Below are positions 16,668 to 24,188 of a stretch of DNA of 64,000 bases, piece by piece; position 1 is the stretch's first letter; every line of letters begins with the position of its first letter. Below the pieces are notes generated by a model that was given only the letters and a program-made list of their open reading frames with translations, was not told where the DNA came from and did not search any database. This DNA is from Streptomyces sp. OR43 (GTDB taxonomy: Bacteria; Actinomycetota; Actinomycetes; Streptomycetales; Streptomycetaceae): NCBI RefSeq assembly GCF_008042275.1, contig NZ_RDBK01000043.1:110660-174659 (forward strand), in the 5' to 3' direction. Made by a program: the position numbers and the translations under genes.

Positions 16668-18154
16668 CGCGGTGTCCCGGCTCCGGGAACGAGGCCCTCA
16701 CCCTCCGCGCCCGCACCGGCCACCACGGGGCGCGTGTCCCGTACCCGCGTCCCGCTCCGTAGCCCGGTGCGGATCAGTACGTAGCCGATCACGGCCGTGG
16801 CGGCCCAGACCGCGCAGCCCGTCAGCCCGGCCGTGCGGTATCCGCTCTCGGGCGGAAACCCCTGTCCGGGCGAGGTGGCGGCCTGGAGGATCACCGCGCT
16901 CAGCGCGCTGCCGGCCGAGTAACCGATGTATTTCACCACCTGATTGAAACTCATGGCGCTTCCCGTCTCCTGCGCGGGGACGCTCGCCACGACGAGTCCC
17001 GGAGTCACCGCGAAGTTCATGCCGACACCGAGCCCGGCCAGGGTCATCGTGACGAAGATCTGCCACAGATGACCATGGGCGAACACGAAGGTCAGCAGTG
17101 CCGCGAGCGACAACAGGCAGCTCACGGGCAGCAGTCGCACGGGCGTCTGGGTCCTGACCAGGACCCGCACCACGCGGCCCGCCGCCAGACTTCCCACCGA
17201 GAACGGCACCAGGATCAGACCGGTGACCACCACGGAAGCCCCCAGTCCGTAGCCGGCGCTCGACGGGGTCTGCACGTACCGGGTCACGAGGGAGATCAGC
17301 AGGTACATGCCGATGCCGCCCATCATCGTGGTCAGGTGCGCGGCGAAGACCGTACGGTCCCGGATGAGCCGGAGATCGACCAGCGGATGAGCGGTACGCA
17401 GCCCGTGCAGCGCCCAGCCGAGCAGGACCAGCAAAGAAGCCGCCCCGAGGACCAGGAGCCGGGGCGACCCCCAGCCCCAGTTCTCTCCCTCGGTGAGGGC
17501 GAACAGCAGACCGCCCATGCCGAGGGCCAGGAGCAGCGCCCCCGGCACGTCCATGGGGTGCGCCGGACGCTGCGGAGTCTTCGGCAGGACGAGCGCGGCG
17601 GCGACGAAGGCCAGGACAGTGGCGATCACGGCGAACCAGAAGCCCGCGTACATCCCGAGCGTCTCGGCGAGCAGTCCGGTGACCGGGTAGCCGATTCCGA
17701 CACCGGCCGCCGTGGTCAGCGACAGCGTCGACAGTGCCGACCGGGCCCGCTGCGGCGGCACGGAATCGCGTGCGGTGGCGATCGCCAGCGGCACCAGCCC
17801 CATGCCCACACCCTGTAGCGCCCGCCCCCCGATGAGGCAGGCGAACCCCAGTGGCAGGGCGGCCAGCAGACTCCCGACGATCACCACGCCCAGGCCCGTC
17901 AGGATCACCGTCTTGCGATGCGGGCCGTCCCCCAGGCGCCCCATGGTCGGAGTCGCGACGGCTCCGACGAGCATCGTGACGGTGAGGGACCACTGTGCGT
18001 CGGACACCGCTACGTGGTCCACGGCGGCGATCGTCGGAATCAGCGGCGCCCCGAGGCTGCTGATGATCGCGACCAGCATGCAGAGGGAGACCAGCACGGG
18101 GACGAGTGCCCGCTGCCGCCAGGGCGTGGAAGCGGGGGAACCTATCGGATGCAC
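16664..18154 (-). CDS. MFS drug-efflux transporter (DHA2-like, 14 TM)
   Basis: This 496-aa protein starts at GTG 18154, chosen because AGGAGAT lies 7-8 bp upstream; a longer frame to 18310 has no ribosome-binding site. About fourteen hydrophobic segments are visible, starting RALVPVLVSLCMLVAIISSL. The DHA motif region reads GRLGDGPHRKTVIL, and GRALQGVGMGLVPLAIA is the motif-C-like segment of proton-drug antiporters. It lies in the plasma membrane and probably exports a toxic compound by proton exchange. It is the first gene of a two-gene operon with the overlapping TetR gene. Confidence 0.88.
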   Translation of the reverse strand: MHPIGSPASTPWRQRALVPVLVSLCMLVAIISSLGAPLIPTIAAVDHVAVSDAQWSLTVTMLVGAVATPTMGRLGDGPHRKTVILTGLGVVIVGSLLAALPLGFACLIGGRALQGVGMGLVPLAIATARDSVPPQRARSALSTLSLTTAAGVGIGYPVTGLLAETLGMYAGFWFAVIATVLAFVAAALVLPKTPQRPAHPMDVPGALLLALGMGGLLFALTEGENWGWGSPRLLVLGAASLLVLLGWALHGLRTAHPLVDLRLIRDRTVFAAHLTTMMGGIGMYLLISLVTRYVQTPSSAGYGLGASVVVTGLILVPFSVGSLAAGRVVRVLVRTQTPVRLLPVSCLLSLAALLTFVFAHGHLWQIFVTMTLAGLGVGMNFAVTPGLVVASVPAQETGSAMSFNQVVKYIGYSAGSALSAVILQAATSPGQGFPPESGYRTAGLTGCAVWAATAVIGYVLIRTGLRSGTRVRDTRPVVAGAGAEGEGLVPGAGTPR

Positions 18155-18190
18155 GAGGCGGATCTCCTGTCGCCGAATGACGCCACCGGA

Positions 18191-18214
18191 CGATGTCATC
18201 AACCGATGACATCG
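18191..18214. promoter_or_regulatory. Perfect inverted repeat, probable TetR operator
   Basis: Cgatgtcatc and gatgacatcg form a perfect 10+10 bp inverted repeat with a 4-bp spacer. A partial third half-site (tgatgat) follows. It lies 37 bp upstream of the MFS start codon, where a repressor would block transcription. The TetR protein encoded second in this operon is the natural candidate ligand. Confidence 0.65.
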
Positions 18215-18487
18215 CCTGATGATATAGGTGCCCCACCCACGCATCCTTCCGTGCCCGGCTCCCGTCGGCCGCCCGGGCGGGCCGGAGGAAGTCTCCGACC
18301 GGTGCGTCACCGGCCCTCGAATCCGGGCAATCAGGCCGGACAGTCACGCCGGGCAGACACGCCGGGCACCGTCAAAGGTCGGCCATCTGTGCGATAACGT
18401 GACTTTTAACTCGGTATGCGGAAACAGGCTCACCCACACGGTTGCCTCCGCTCCGAAATCACCGCGCGAGAAGAGGGGGCGGGGCGC

Positions 18488-19303
18488 ATGCCTGACGTCG
18501 CAGTGTCCGCACGTCGCGGGAGAGAACTGACGTGGCCGTGGTTCCTGGTCGTGGTCGTGGCCTACCTCGCGGTCCTCAAGGGGACCGGAGCCGCGATCGG
18601 GATCGACACCAGCGGCTCCGAGAGCCAGTTCCCGACGACGGAATCGGTGATCCGCAACGGGCTGGTTCCGATCGCCGTGTCGGTTCTGTTCGGCGCCGCC
18701 GTGGTGACCTGGCTCGGCTGGTGGAGAGAGGTCCTGCACTACCGGGCGCCTGCCCGCACATGGGTGTGGTTCGTTCCGCTCTCCATGCTCGCCGCGGCAC
18801 TGCTGGGCATGAACTACCCGAATCTGACGGCCCAGAAGGCGTCTCTGGTCCTGTCCCTGCTCGCCATGACCGCGTGTGTCGGCATCGCCGAGGAACTGAT
18901 GTTCCGCGGCATCGGCGTCCAGGTCTTCAAGCGGGCCGGACTCACCGAGGGCAAGGTCGCCCTGTACTCCTCCCTCGTCTTCGGCCTCGTCCATCTCAGC
19001 AACGCATTCGGTGACGGCTCACGGGTGGTGCTCCAGGCCGTCGTCGTCTCGACCTCCGGCTACTTCTTCTACCTGTGTCTGCGCGTCGGCGGCAGCCTGC
19101 TGCTCCCCATGGCCGTGCACGGCCTGTGGGACTTCGGACTCCTCTCCAACTCCGTCGGCACGGACCCCAGGACGTCGGCCGGGATGGTGCTCCCGATCGT
19201 TCTGCAGGTCGTACTGATCGTCCTCCTGATCATCAAGCGCCGCTCGGTCGATCCCGCCCCCGCCGTGCCCACCGCCGCCCTTCCCGACGCCCGACCGAGC
19301 TGA
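18488..19303 (+). CDS. CPBP family intramembrane metalloprotease
   Basis: This 271-aa protein starts at ATG 18488 (MPDVAVSARRG), chosen for the AGAGGGGGCGG stretch upstream; an in-frame ATG at 18416 lacks a ribosome-binding site. Several transmembrane helices surround the three Abi/CPBP motifs: EELMFR at residues 135-140, VFGLVH about 25 residues later, and MAVHGLWDFG near residue 208. The paired Glu and two His are the presumed zinc ligands and active site. Family members cleave prenylated or other membrane substrates, or protect against bacteriocins. No substrate is evident here, and no neighbour suggests one. Confidence 0.85.
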   Translation: MPDVAVSARRGRELTWPWFLVVVVAYLAVLKGTGAAIGIDTSGSESQFPTTESVIRNGLVPIAVSVLFGAAVVTWLGWWREVLHYRAPARTWVWFVPLSMLAAALLGMNYPNLTAQKASLVLSLLAMTACVGIAEELMFRGIGVQVFKRAGLTEGKVALYSSLVFGLVHLSNAFGDGSRVVLQAVVVSTSGYFFYLCLRVGGSLLLPMAVHGLWDFGLLSNSVGTDPRTSAGMVLPIVLQVVLIVLLIIKRRSVDPAPAVPTAALPDARPS

Positions 19304-19468
19304 GCGGCCGAGCACACACCGCAGGAGCGCCGCCGGCACATCAACGCCGGCAGTCATCGGTGACCTACGCGTTCGATGTACGGCCCCACGATGTCGGCGT
19401 CCGCACATCCTGTTAACGTTCAATCAGCGACAACACGTTCGCACGGAGATTCCAAGGAGGTGAGTTGC

Positions 19469-19537
19469 ATGGTCATGGTGGAGCACACCGCTGCGCGCGG
19501 TGCCCGGATCATCCTCACTTCCCGGGTCTCGTCCTGA
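19469..19537 (+). CDS. 22-aa leader ORF with a perfect Shine-Dalgarno
   Basis: ATG 19469 opens a 22-codon frame (MVMVEHTAARGARIILTSRV, then SS) ending at TGA 19535-19537. Five bases upstream sits AAGGAGGTGA (19454-19463), ten bases fully complementary to the 16S rRNA 3' end. This is far stronger than the other ribosome-binding sites in the window. CCTCCTT at 19558-19564, after the stop, is complementary to the first seven bases of that site and could compete for it. Such arrangements typify ribosome-mediated attenuation leaders ahead of ribosome-protection, rRNA-methyltransferase or ribosomal-GTPase genes. The next gene downstream is an rsgA-like relic. Confidence 0.55.
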   Translation: MVMVEHTAARGARIILTSRVSS

Positions 19538-19623
19538 CCCTCGCCTGCCGCACTTCTCCTCCTTAGGGAGCTTTTCCGGCATGCCTGTGGTCCGGCGGCG
19601 GCCCCCTTTCAAGGGTCTCCACG

Positions 19624-20483
19624 TTGTCCCATCAACTCACTACACCTCCATCCGTTCCCTCTCTCCCCGCACGTGTCCCGGCTCCGGCCGACTACGGCTG
19701 GGGCACGGAACGCGAACTCTCCTTCACCGCGTCCCGGGCCGCCGGACTGGCTCCGGGCCGTGTCGTGCGGGCCGGGCGCGGCCTGTGCGACCTCCTCACC
19801 GAGACCGGCCCCGTCCGCGCGGCGGTCGTCCCCTCGTCGGGCGCCGGTGACCGGCTGACGCCGTGCACCGGCGACTGGGTGGCCGCCGGTCGGCGGGCGC
19901 GGCAAGCCGAGATCGCCCCGGGTGTGCAGGTGCTGGTCACCAGCGCCACGACCGGAGAGGGCCTGGACGTCCTCGCCGCCGTCGTGTCGGGCACGGTCGC
20001 CCTGCTCGGACCCTCGGCAGCGGGCAAGTCCACCCTCGGCAACAGCCTCCCGGGCGAGGATCTCCTGGCCACCGGCGCGATGCGCGGCAGCGACGGCAAG
20101 GGTCGGCACGCCACCACGTGCGCGAGCTGCTGCCGCTGCCGGGCGGCAGGGTCCTGCTGGACACCTCGGGCCCGCGCGGCGTCCGCCTGCACGACACCGG
20201 CGAGGGCCTGGACCACACCTTCGCGGAGATCACCGAACCGGCCGGCGACTGCCGCTTCACGGACTGCGCCCACACCAGCGAACCGGGCTGCGCCGTTCTG
20301 TCGGCCGTCGCCGACGGGCACCTCACCCAGCGGCGCCCGGACAGTCAAGACCGGCTGCGACGCGAGACCGCCTACGCCGCCTCCCGCACCGACGCGCGGC
20401 TGCGCGCCGAGCTGGTAAGGCCGTTGAAGGAGATCTCGCGCCAGGTGCGCGCCCACAAGCAGTCCCCCCGTTTCAAAGCATGA
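19624..20483 (+). pseudogene. rsgA: Decayed ribosome-associated GTPase (RsgA/YjeQ-like)
   Basis: The N-terminal part (TTG start, DYGWGTERELSFTASRAAGL) matches the RsgA OB-fold lead-in. The P-loop GPSAAGKSTLGN and DGKGRH switch region are intact. Two lesions are visible. First, about 80 residues expected between GDWVAAGR and PGVQVLVTSATTGEGLD, including the NKxD guanine-recognition motif, are missing. Second, the frame breaks near 20118: an ACGTG where relatives would read ACGGTG drops one base, and the C-terminal zinc region (DCRFTDCAHTSEPGC) continues in another frame to 20483. Intact RsgA assists 30S subunit maturation. This copy is probably non-functional. A methyltransferase gene starts 18 bp downstream. 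Confidence 0.8.
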
Positions 20484-20500
20484 CGGAAAGGAACACGGTC

Positions 20501-21247
20501 ATGGACCTTCCCCGCATCTTCACCATCCGCGAGAGCGGCCACCGCATCCACAACCCGCTGACCGCGGACAAGTTCGCCACCCTGGGCGATTCCCTCCGCC
20601 TCGCCCCCGGAACACGGGTACTCGACCTGGCCAGCGGCTCGGGCGAGATGCTGTGCACCTGGGCGCGCGATCTGGGCTTCACCGGCACCGGGGTCGACAT
20701 CAGCACGCTCTTCACCGAGCAGGCCCGTGCCCTCGCCGCCGAACTCGGTGTCGCCGACCGGGTCGGGTTCCTCCACGGTGACGCCGCCGGCCATGTCGCC
20801 GACGAGCCGGTCGATCTGGCCGCCTGCGTCGGCGCCACCTGGATCGGCGACGGCGTCGCAGGAACGATCGAGTTGCTCGACCGCAGCCTGCGCCCCGGAG
20901 GAATGATCCTGATCGGCGAGCCGTACTGGCGGCAGCCCCCTCCGGACGAGGAGACCGCCAAGGCCTGCCACGCCACCTCCGTCGCCGATTTCCTGCTCCT
21001 CCCGGAACTGCTCGAGCAGTTCCGGGAACTGGGGTACGACGTCGTGGAGATGATGCTGTCCGACCAGGACAGCTGGGACCGCTACGCCGCAGCCCAGTGG
21101 CTCAGCATGCGCCGCTGGCTGGATGAGAACCCGGACGACGAACTCGCCCCGGACGTAAGGGCGGAACTCATCACCGAGCCCACCCGGTATGCGCGCTACG
21201 GACGCGAGTACCTCGGCTGGGGCGTCTTCGCCCTCATGAAGCACTGA
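20501..21247 (+). CDS. Class I SAM-dependent methyltransferase
   Basis: This 248-aa protein starts at ATG 20501 with AAGGA 9 bp upstream; an in-frame ATG at 20480 overlaps the stop of the rsgA relic. Motif I is VLDLASGSGEM at residues 40-50. It is followed by GTGVDIS (motif II-like) and LRPGGMILIGEPYW (motif IV/V region). The fold is that of small-molecule methyltransferases, with a C-terminal helical lid. The substrate is unknown. The position after an rsgA-type gene and a leader ORF recalls resistance cassettes, but rRNA specificity cannot be claimed from sequence. Confidence 0.85.
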   Translation: MDLPRIFTIRESGHRIHNPLTADKFATLGDSLRLAPGTRVLDLASGSGEMLCTWARDLGFTGTGVDISTLFTEQARALAAELGVADRVGFLHGDAAGHVADEPVDLAACVGATWIGDGVAGTIELLDRSLRPGGMILIGEPYWRQPPPDEETAKACHATSVADFLLLPELLEQFRELGYDVVEMMLSDQDSWDRYAAAQWLSMRRWLDENPDDELAPDVRAELITEPTRYARYGREYLGWGVFALMKH

Positions 21248-21252
21248 CAACC

Positions 21253-21290
21253 GCGCGGGGCCCGGACGTCACTTCGTCCGGGCCCCGCGC
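21253..21290. terminator. Perfect 16-bp stem-loop terminator
   Basis: Arms 21253-21268 and 21275-21290 pair perfectly with a 6-nt loop, followed by tcttctt on the plus strand. It closes the methyltransferase transcript. The adjacent leftward SDR gene ends at 21417. Confidence 0.85.
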
Positions 21291-21416
21291 TCTTCTTCCG
21301 GCCCATCACCGGGGGCCTGCCGCGCGCCCTCCGAGGGACGGCATCCAGTGCGGCACCACACGGTCACCCGTCGCCCGGAACCGGAGGAACCTGGTCCCGA
21401 TACGCGCTCGGCGGCG

Positions 21417-22148
21417 CTATCCCTGGGCCGTTGGGCGAACGACGATGTCACCTACATCAACACCGTCCGGCTGTTCGATGGCGAAGGCGATGGCACGGGC
21501 CACCGCGTCCGGCGACAGAGCCGTCTCCATCATCTTGTCGATCTGGTCCTTCACAGCCGGATCCATGCGTTCCGCGAAGTCCGTGCGGACAGCGCCGGGC
21601 GAGACGACGGTCACGCGCAAGCGGTCGCCGGCTTCCTGGCGCAGGCCCTCCGAGATGGTGCGCACGGCGTTCTTCGTGCCCGCGTACACCGATTGGAGCG
21701 GCACGATGCGCAGTCCGGCGGTGGACACGGTGTTGACGAAGTGCCCGAAGCCCTGCTGCCGGAAGACGGGAAGGGCTGCGGCGATCCCGTACAGGACGCC
21801 TTTGAGGTTGACGTCGATCATCTCCTCCCAGTCCTCGACGCGCAGGTCATCCAGACGGGAGATCAAGCCGACTCCGGCGTTGCTGACGAGGACGTCGAGC
21901 TTGCCGTATCGATCGCGCGCCAGCTCGACGAGGCCGGAGAGGTCCTCGCGTCGCGTCACGTCCGTGCGGGCCCAGGCGGCTTCGCCACCGGCCGCTTCGA
22001 TGCGGGCTGCCAGGGCTTCAAGGCGCTCCGGACGGCGTGCCCCGAGGACGATCTTCGCACCGCGCTCGGCGAGCAGAAGCGCGGTCGCCTCACCGATGCC
22101 GCTGCCGGCGCCCGTGATCGCCACGACCTTTCCTTCGATTCCCGACAT
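21417..22148 (-). CDS. SDR family NAD(P)-dependent oxidoreductase
   Basis: This 243-aa classical short-chain dehydrogenase has the cofactor motif TGAGSGIG at residues 12-19 and the structural NAG at 90-92. The catalytic Ser142-Tyr155-Lys159 set is seen in NTVSTAG and YAGTK. PGAVRTDF is the usual post-catalytic turn. An Arg at the end of beta-2 (GARR) suggests NADP preference. The substrate is unknown. It is divergent from a TetR gene, with two operator-like palindromes between them, which points to induction by a ligand of that regulator. Confidence 0.92.
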   Translation of the reverse strand: MSGIEGKVVAITGAGSGIGEATALLLAERGAKIVLGARRPERLEALAARIEAAGGEAAWARTDVTRREDLSGLVELARDRYGKLDVLVSNAGVGLISRLDDLRVEDWEEMIDVNLKGVLYGIAAALPVFRQQGFGHFVNTVSTAGLRIVPLQSVYAGTKNAVRTISEGLRQEAGDRLRVTVVSPGAVRTDFAERMDPAVKDQIDKMMETALSPDAVARAIAFAIEQPDGVDVGDIVVRPTAQG

Positions 22149-22195
22149 GATGCACAGCCCTTTCGGTGAAGGAGTGGGGATGGCCGTGCCCTAGA

Positions 22196-22251
22196 GTGAA
22201 AGTGGAGGCACCGCCACTTCACCGACACTAAGTGGAGGGCCCCCCACTTAG
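22196..22251. promoter_or_regulatory. Twin operator-like palindromes between SDR and TetR genes
   Basis: Site one spans 22196-22222 (gtgaaagtgg, 8-bp spacer, ccacttcac; one extra base in the left arm). Site two spans 22228-22251 (ctaagtgg, 8-bp spacer, ccacttag; perfect arms). Both share aagtggagg/ccactt half-sites. They lie midway between the divergent starts at 22148 and 22278, so one TetR protein could repress both genes. Confidence 0.7.
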
Positions 22252-22277
22252 CAAATGAAGCCAGAGGAGAGTCATTG

Positions 22278-22868
22278 ATGACCCGGGATGCAGGACGCCC
22301 TCTGAGGGCCGACGCACAGCGGAACCGGGACAAGATCCTGGCCGCCGCGGTGCGCGTGTTCACCGAGGCGGGGCTGGATGCGCACTTCGAGCGCATCGCC
22401 AGAGAGGCAGGCGTGGGAACCGGCACCCTCTACCGCAACTTCCCGACCCGGGAAGCTCTGATCGAAGCGGCGTACCGCAACGAAGTGGCCCGGCTGTGCG
22501 ACGCCGTCCCCGGCCTCCTTGCGGCGATGTCACCGCCTGAGGCCCTGCGAGCCTGGACCCGCCGCTTCATCGACTACGCCACCGCCAAGCTCGGCATGGC
22601 CGACGCCCTGCGAGCCGTCGTCAACTCGGGAACCAATCCGTACGCCGACAGTCACGAGATGATTCAGGCCGCCCTCGGCACCCTGATGGACGCCAATACC
22701 ACTGCCGGAACCATCCGGTCCGACATCAGCCCGACCGACATGTTCGCCGCCCTCGCCGGTATCGCCCTCACCTCGGCCAGGCCCGAGCAGCGAGAACAGG
22801 CTGAACGCCTCCTGGACCTCACCCTGGACGGACTGAAGCCAGCGCCGTCGCGGCCTCCCGAGAACTGA
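22278..22868 (+). CDS. TetR/AcrR family transcriptional regulator
   Basis: This 196-aa protein starts at ATG 22278, 7 bp after AGAGGAGA; a TTG at 22275 is less likely. The helix-turn-helix reads ILAAAVRVFTEAGLDAHFERIAREAGVGTGTLYRNF at about residues 18-55. The C-terminal half (ALRAWTRRFIDYATAKLGMADALRAVV) resembles the SbtR-type ligand domain. It probably represses the divergent SDR gene and itself through the twin palindromes at 22196-22251. Confidence 0.9.
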   Translation: MTRDAGRPLRADAQRNRDKILAAAVRVFTEAGLDAHFERIAREAGVGTGTLYRNFPTREALIEAAYRNEVARLCDAVPGLLAAMSPPEALRAWTRRFIDYATAKLGMADALRAVVNSGTNPYADSHEMIQAALGTLMDANTTAGTIRSDISPTDMFAALAGIALTSARPEQREQAERLLDLTLDGLKPAPSRPPEN

Positions 22869-23299
22869 CGGCGGAGTCATCGCCCGTCGGCGGAGCGGTT
22901 CGGAGTCAGGGCATGGGCATGGGCGTCATGGCGTCCGCACCGGAGAGGCCCAGGGCGCGGGAAACAGCATCTCGCCGGGCACGTCCCAGGCGTGGCCGTC
23001 CGGTTCACCGGCTGGGCCCTCTTCTACGGGCACCGCCTCGCGCTGGTGACGTCCGGCTGTTCGCCATGCGACCCGCAAGGCGTGGCGGTCTTCGGACGCG
23101 TCACCCAGGACCGCACCGGCCGGCAACAGTCGCCGGGCCTGCTGAACGAGGCGCCCGGCGCCATGCTCGTTGAGGTGCCGATCGGGACCGTGGAGCACTC
23201 CACACGACCACAGCACCGGGGAAGCCCAGGTCACGACAACGCAGCGACTCCGCCGACGCCCCGTCCGCTGCACGCATCAACGCACCGGAAAGCGCGACA
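22869..23299. other. Gene-free stretch before the tRNA/attL site
   Basis: No convincing gene is seen. Open frames on both strands overlap and show no ribosome-binding sites or recognisable domains. One minus frame (22926-23273) has a weak nuclease-related flavour (ASPVLWSCGVLHGPDRHLNEHG) and may be the relic of a gene disrupted before phage integration. Confidence 0.35.
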
Positions 23300-23327
23300 C
23301 CCCAGGCCAAAACGATTCTGCCTGGGG
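23300..23327 (-). terminator. tRNA gene terminator
   Basis: Ccccaggc (23300-23307) and gcctgggg (23320-23327) form a perfect 8-bp stem around a 12-nt loop. It lies 8 nt past the 3' end of the tRNA fragment on the minus strand, as expected for the tRNA transcript. Confidence 0.65.
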
Positions 23328-23335
23328 ACGCTCGG

Positions 23336-23382
23336 TGGGGCGGGTGGGACTCGAACCCACGGCCGACGGATTATGAGTCGCC
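23336..23382 (-). tRNA. 3' half of a CAT-anticodon tRNA gene (attL)
   Basis: Read on the minus strand, the sequence holds an anticodon loop CTCATAA (anticodon CAT, 23373-23375), a variable region, and a perfect T-arm (GTGGG, TTCGAGT, CCCAC). It ends with an acceptor 3' strand CCGCCCC and discriminator A at 23336. CCA is not encoded. Upstream of the anticodon loop the 5' half is absent: the bases do not pair with the anticodon or acceptor 3' strands. This is the pattern left at attL when an element integrates into a tRNA 3' end. The intact Met-type (or Ile-CAT) tRNA should be rebuilt at attR beyond the window. Confidence 0.8.
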
Positions 23383-23392
23383 AGGTTAGAGA

Positions 23393-23467
23393 CTGGCTCA
23401 CTCTGGCTCACTCCGGAAACCCTGCAAATTGGGGGTCTTACTCACCCTTACCGCTGGCTCACTCCGG
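23393..23467. repeat. Direct repeats next to attL, possible integrase arm sites
   Basis: Ctggctcactccgg occurs at 23403-23416 and 23454-23467. An 11-bp partial copy lies at 23393-23403. They begin about 10 bp inside the prophage. Short direct repeats flanking the core are typical arm-type binding sites of tyrosine integrases or excisionases. Assignment by position. Confidence 0.5.
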
Positions 23468-23597
23468 TAATTCTGGCCCCCTCCGGGACCTCCGCTCACG
23501 CACCGCTCACGCAAGCTGTCCACTTCAAACCGGCCCCCACCAGGGGTGATTACATTGTCCCGTACCAGCGCGCGCACGGCAATGGCCGACATGACGA

Positions 23598-23625
23598 AGC
23601 CCCGACCACGGGGGCAGTCGGGGCT
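23598..23625. terminator. Stem-loop at the left prophage end
   Basis: Agccccga (23598-23605) and tcggggct (23618-23625) pair over 8 bp with a 12-nt loop. It lies 46 bp beyond the last leftward prophage gene and probably stops the late transcript before attL. Confidence 0.65.
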
Positions 23626-23670
23626 CGGTCACCCGCCCGCGGCGCATCGGCGTCGCCGCGGGCGGGGGGA

Positions 23671-23838
23671 TCAGCGCGCCGGGTACGAGCGAGTGTGGGT
23701 AGGCGGGATCTTGCAGACGATTCGGTGGACGCGGATGGTGACGCCGGGCCCGGTCGCGCCGGGCCCGGTCGCGCCGGGGACGGTGTACGGGACCGACTCG
23801 TCGGGTGCCATCGGCTTGTCGCAGCGGTCGCACCTCAT
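23671..23838 (-). CDS. Small zinc-binding protein, 55 aa
   Basis: The predicted protein opens MRCDRCDKPMAPDESVPY, a CxxC zinc knuckle, and has a proline/glycine-rich middle (GATGPGATGPG). A second CxxC partner is not obvious; one further Cys is near residue 43. Its ATG overlaps the stop of the upstream gene by 4 bp, so the pair is translationally coupled. It is the last leftward gene before attL and is probably a moron rather than a structural gene. No family recognised. Confidence 0.6.
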   Translation of the reverse strand: MRCDRCDKPMAPDESVPYTVPGATGPGATGPGVTIRVHRIVCKIPPTHTRSYPAR

Positions 23839-24101
23839 GCCCGCCCCCGGCGCCACGCTCGCCCCAGCGCGCCCTTGGTGACGCACGGCGCCCCCGCCAG
23901 GCAGGCCGGGCAGAACATCGTGTGGTCGAGCAGGACACGGTACGACAAGTCCGCCTTGCCCTCGGCCCGGCACTTCTCGCACTGGCAGTCCGGAAACGCG
24001 GCCGACTCGTCCACCGTCGTGGCCGGCACCACCGGCGTCTCGGGCCGTAACACGCGGGTCGTGGTCCCCGCCCTGTTTACCGCGTACACCTTGAGCGTCA
24101 T
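23835..24101 (-). CDS. Small cysteine-rich protein, 88 aa
   Basis: The start chosen is ATG 24101 (MTLKVYAVNRAG). Residues 36-43 (FPDCQCEKCRAEG) and 61-66 (FCPACL) give two Cys pairs, suggesting a single zinc site. The protein is coupled to the following small zinc protein by ATGA overlap. It lies at the attL end, away from the structural modules, so a host-directed or regulatory role is more likely than a virion role. I do not recognise the family. Confidence 0.6.
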   Translation of the reverse strand: MTLKVYAVNRAGTTTRVLRPETPVVPATTVDESAAFPDCQCEKCRAEGKADLSYRVLLDHTMFCPACLAGAPCVTKGALGRAWRRGRA

Positions 24102-24188
24102 CACGGGTATGCCCCCCGTCGTCGGTCGGTGAATACCGCTGACCGTAGGGGCGGGCATGTTGCTTCGGGCGAGAGTTTCTACGCGTTT

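Noticed and set aside
19549..19585. Intrinsic terminator after the leader ORF (ctccttagggagctttt)
   Set aside because: The stem is only about 4 bp, too weak to call; only the SD-complementary CCTCCTT was kept as an observation.
22926..23273. A nuclease-related gene on the minus strand before the tRNA
   Set aside because: Resemblance is weak, no ribosome-binding site is seen, and the frame runs through low-complexity Arg/Pro/Ala stretches.
23336..23412. An intact tRNA gene at the prophage left end
   Set aside because: The acceptor 5' strand, D-arm and 5' anticodon strand are missing; only the 3' half is present.
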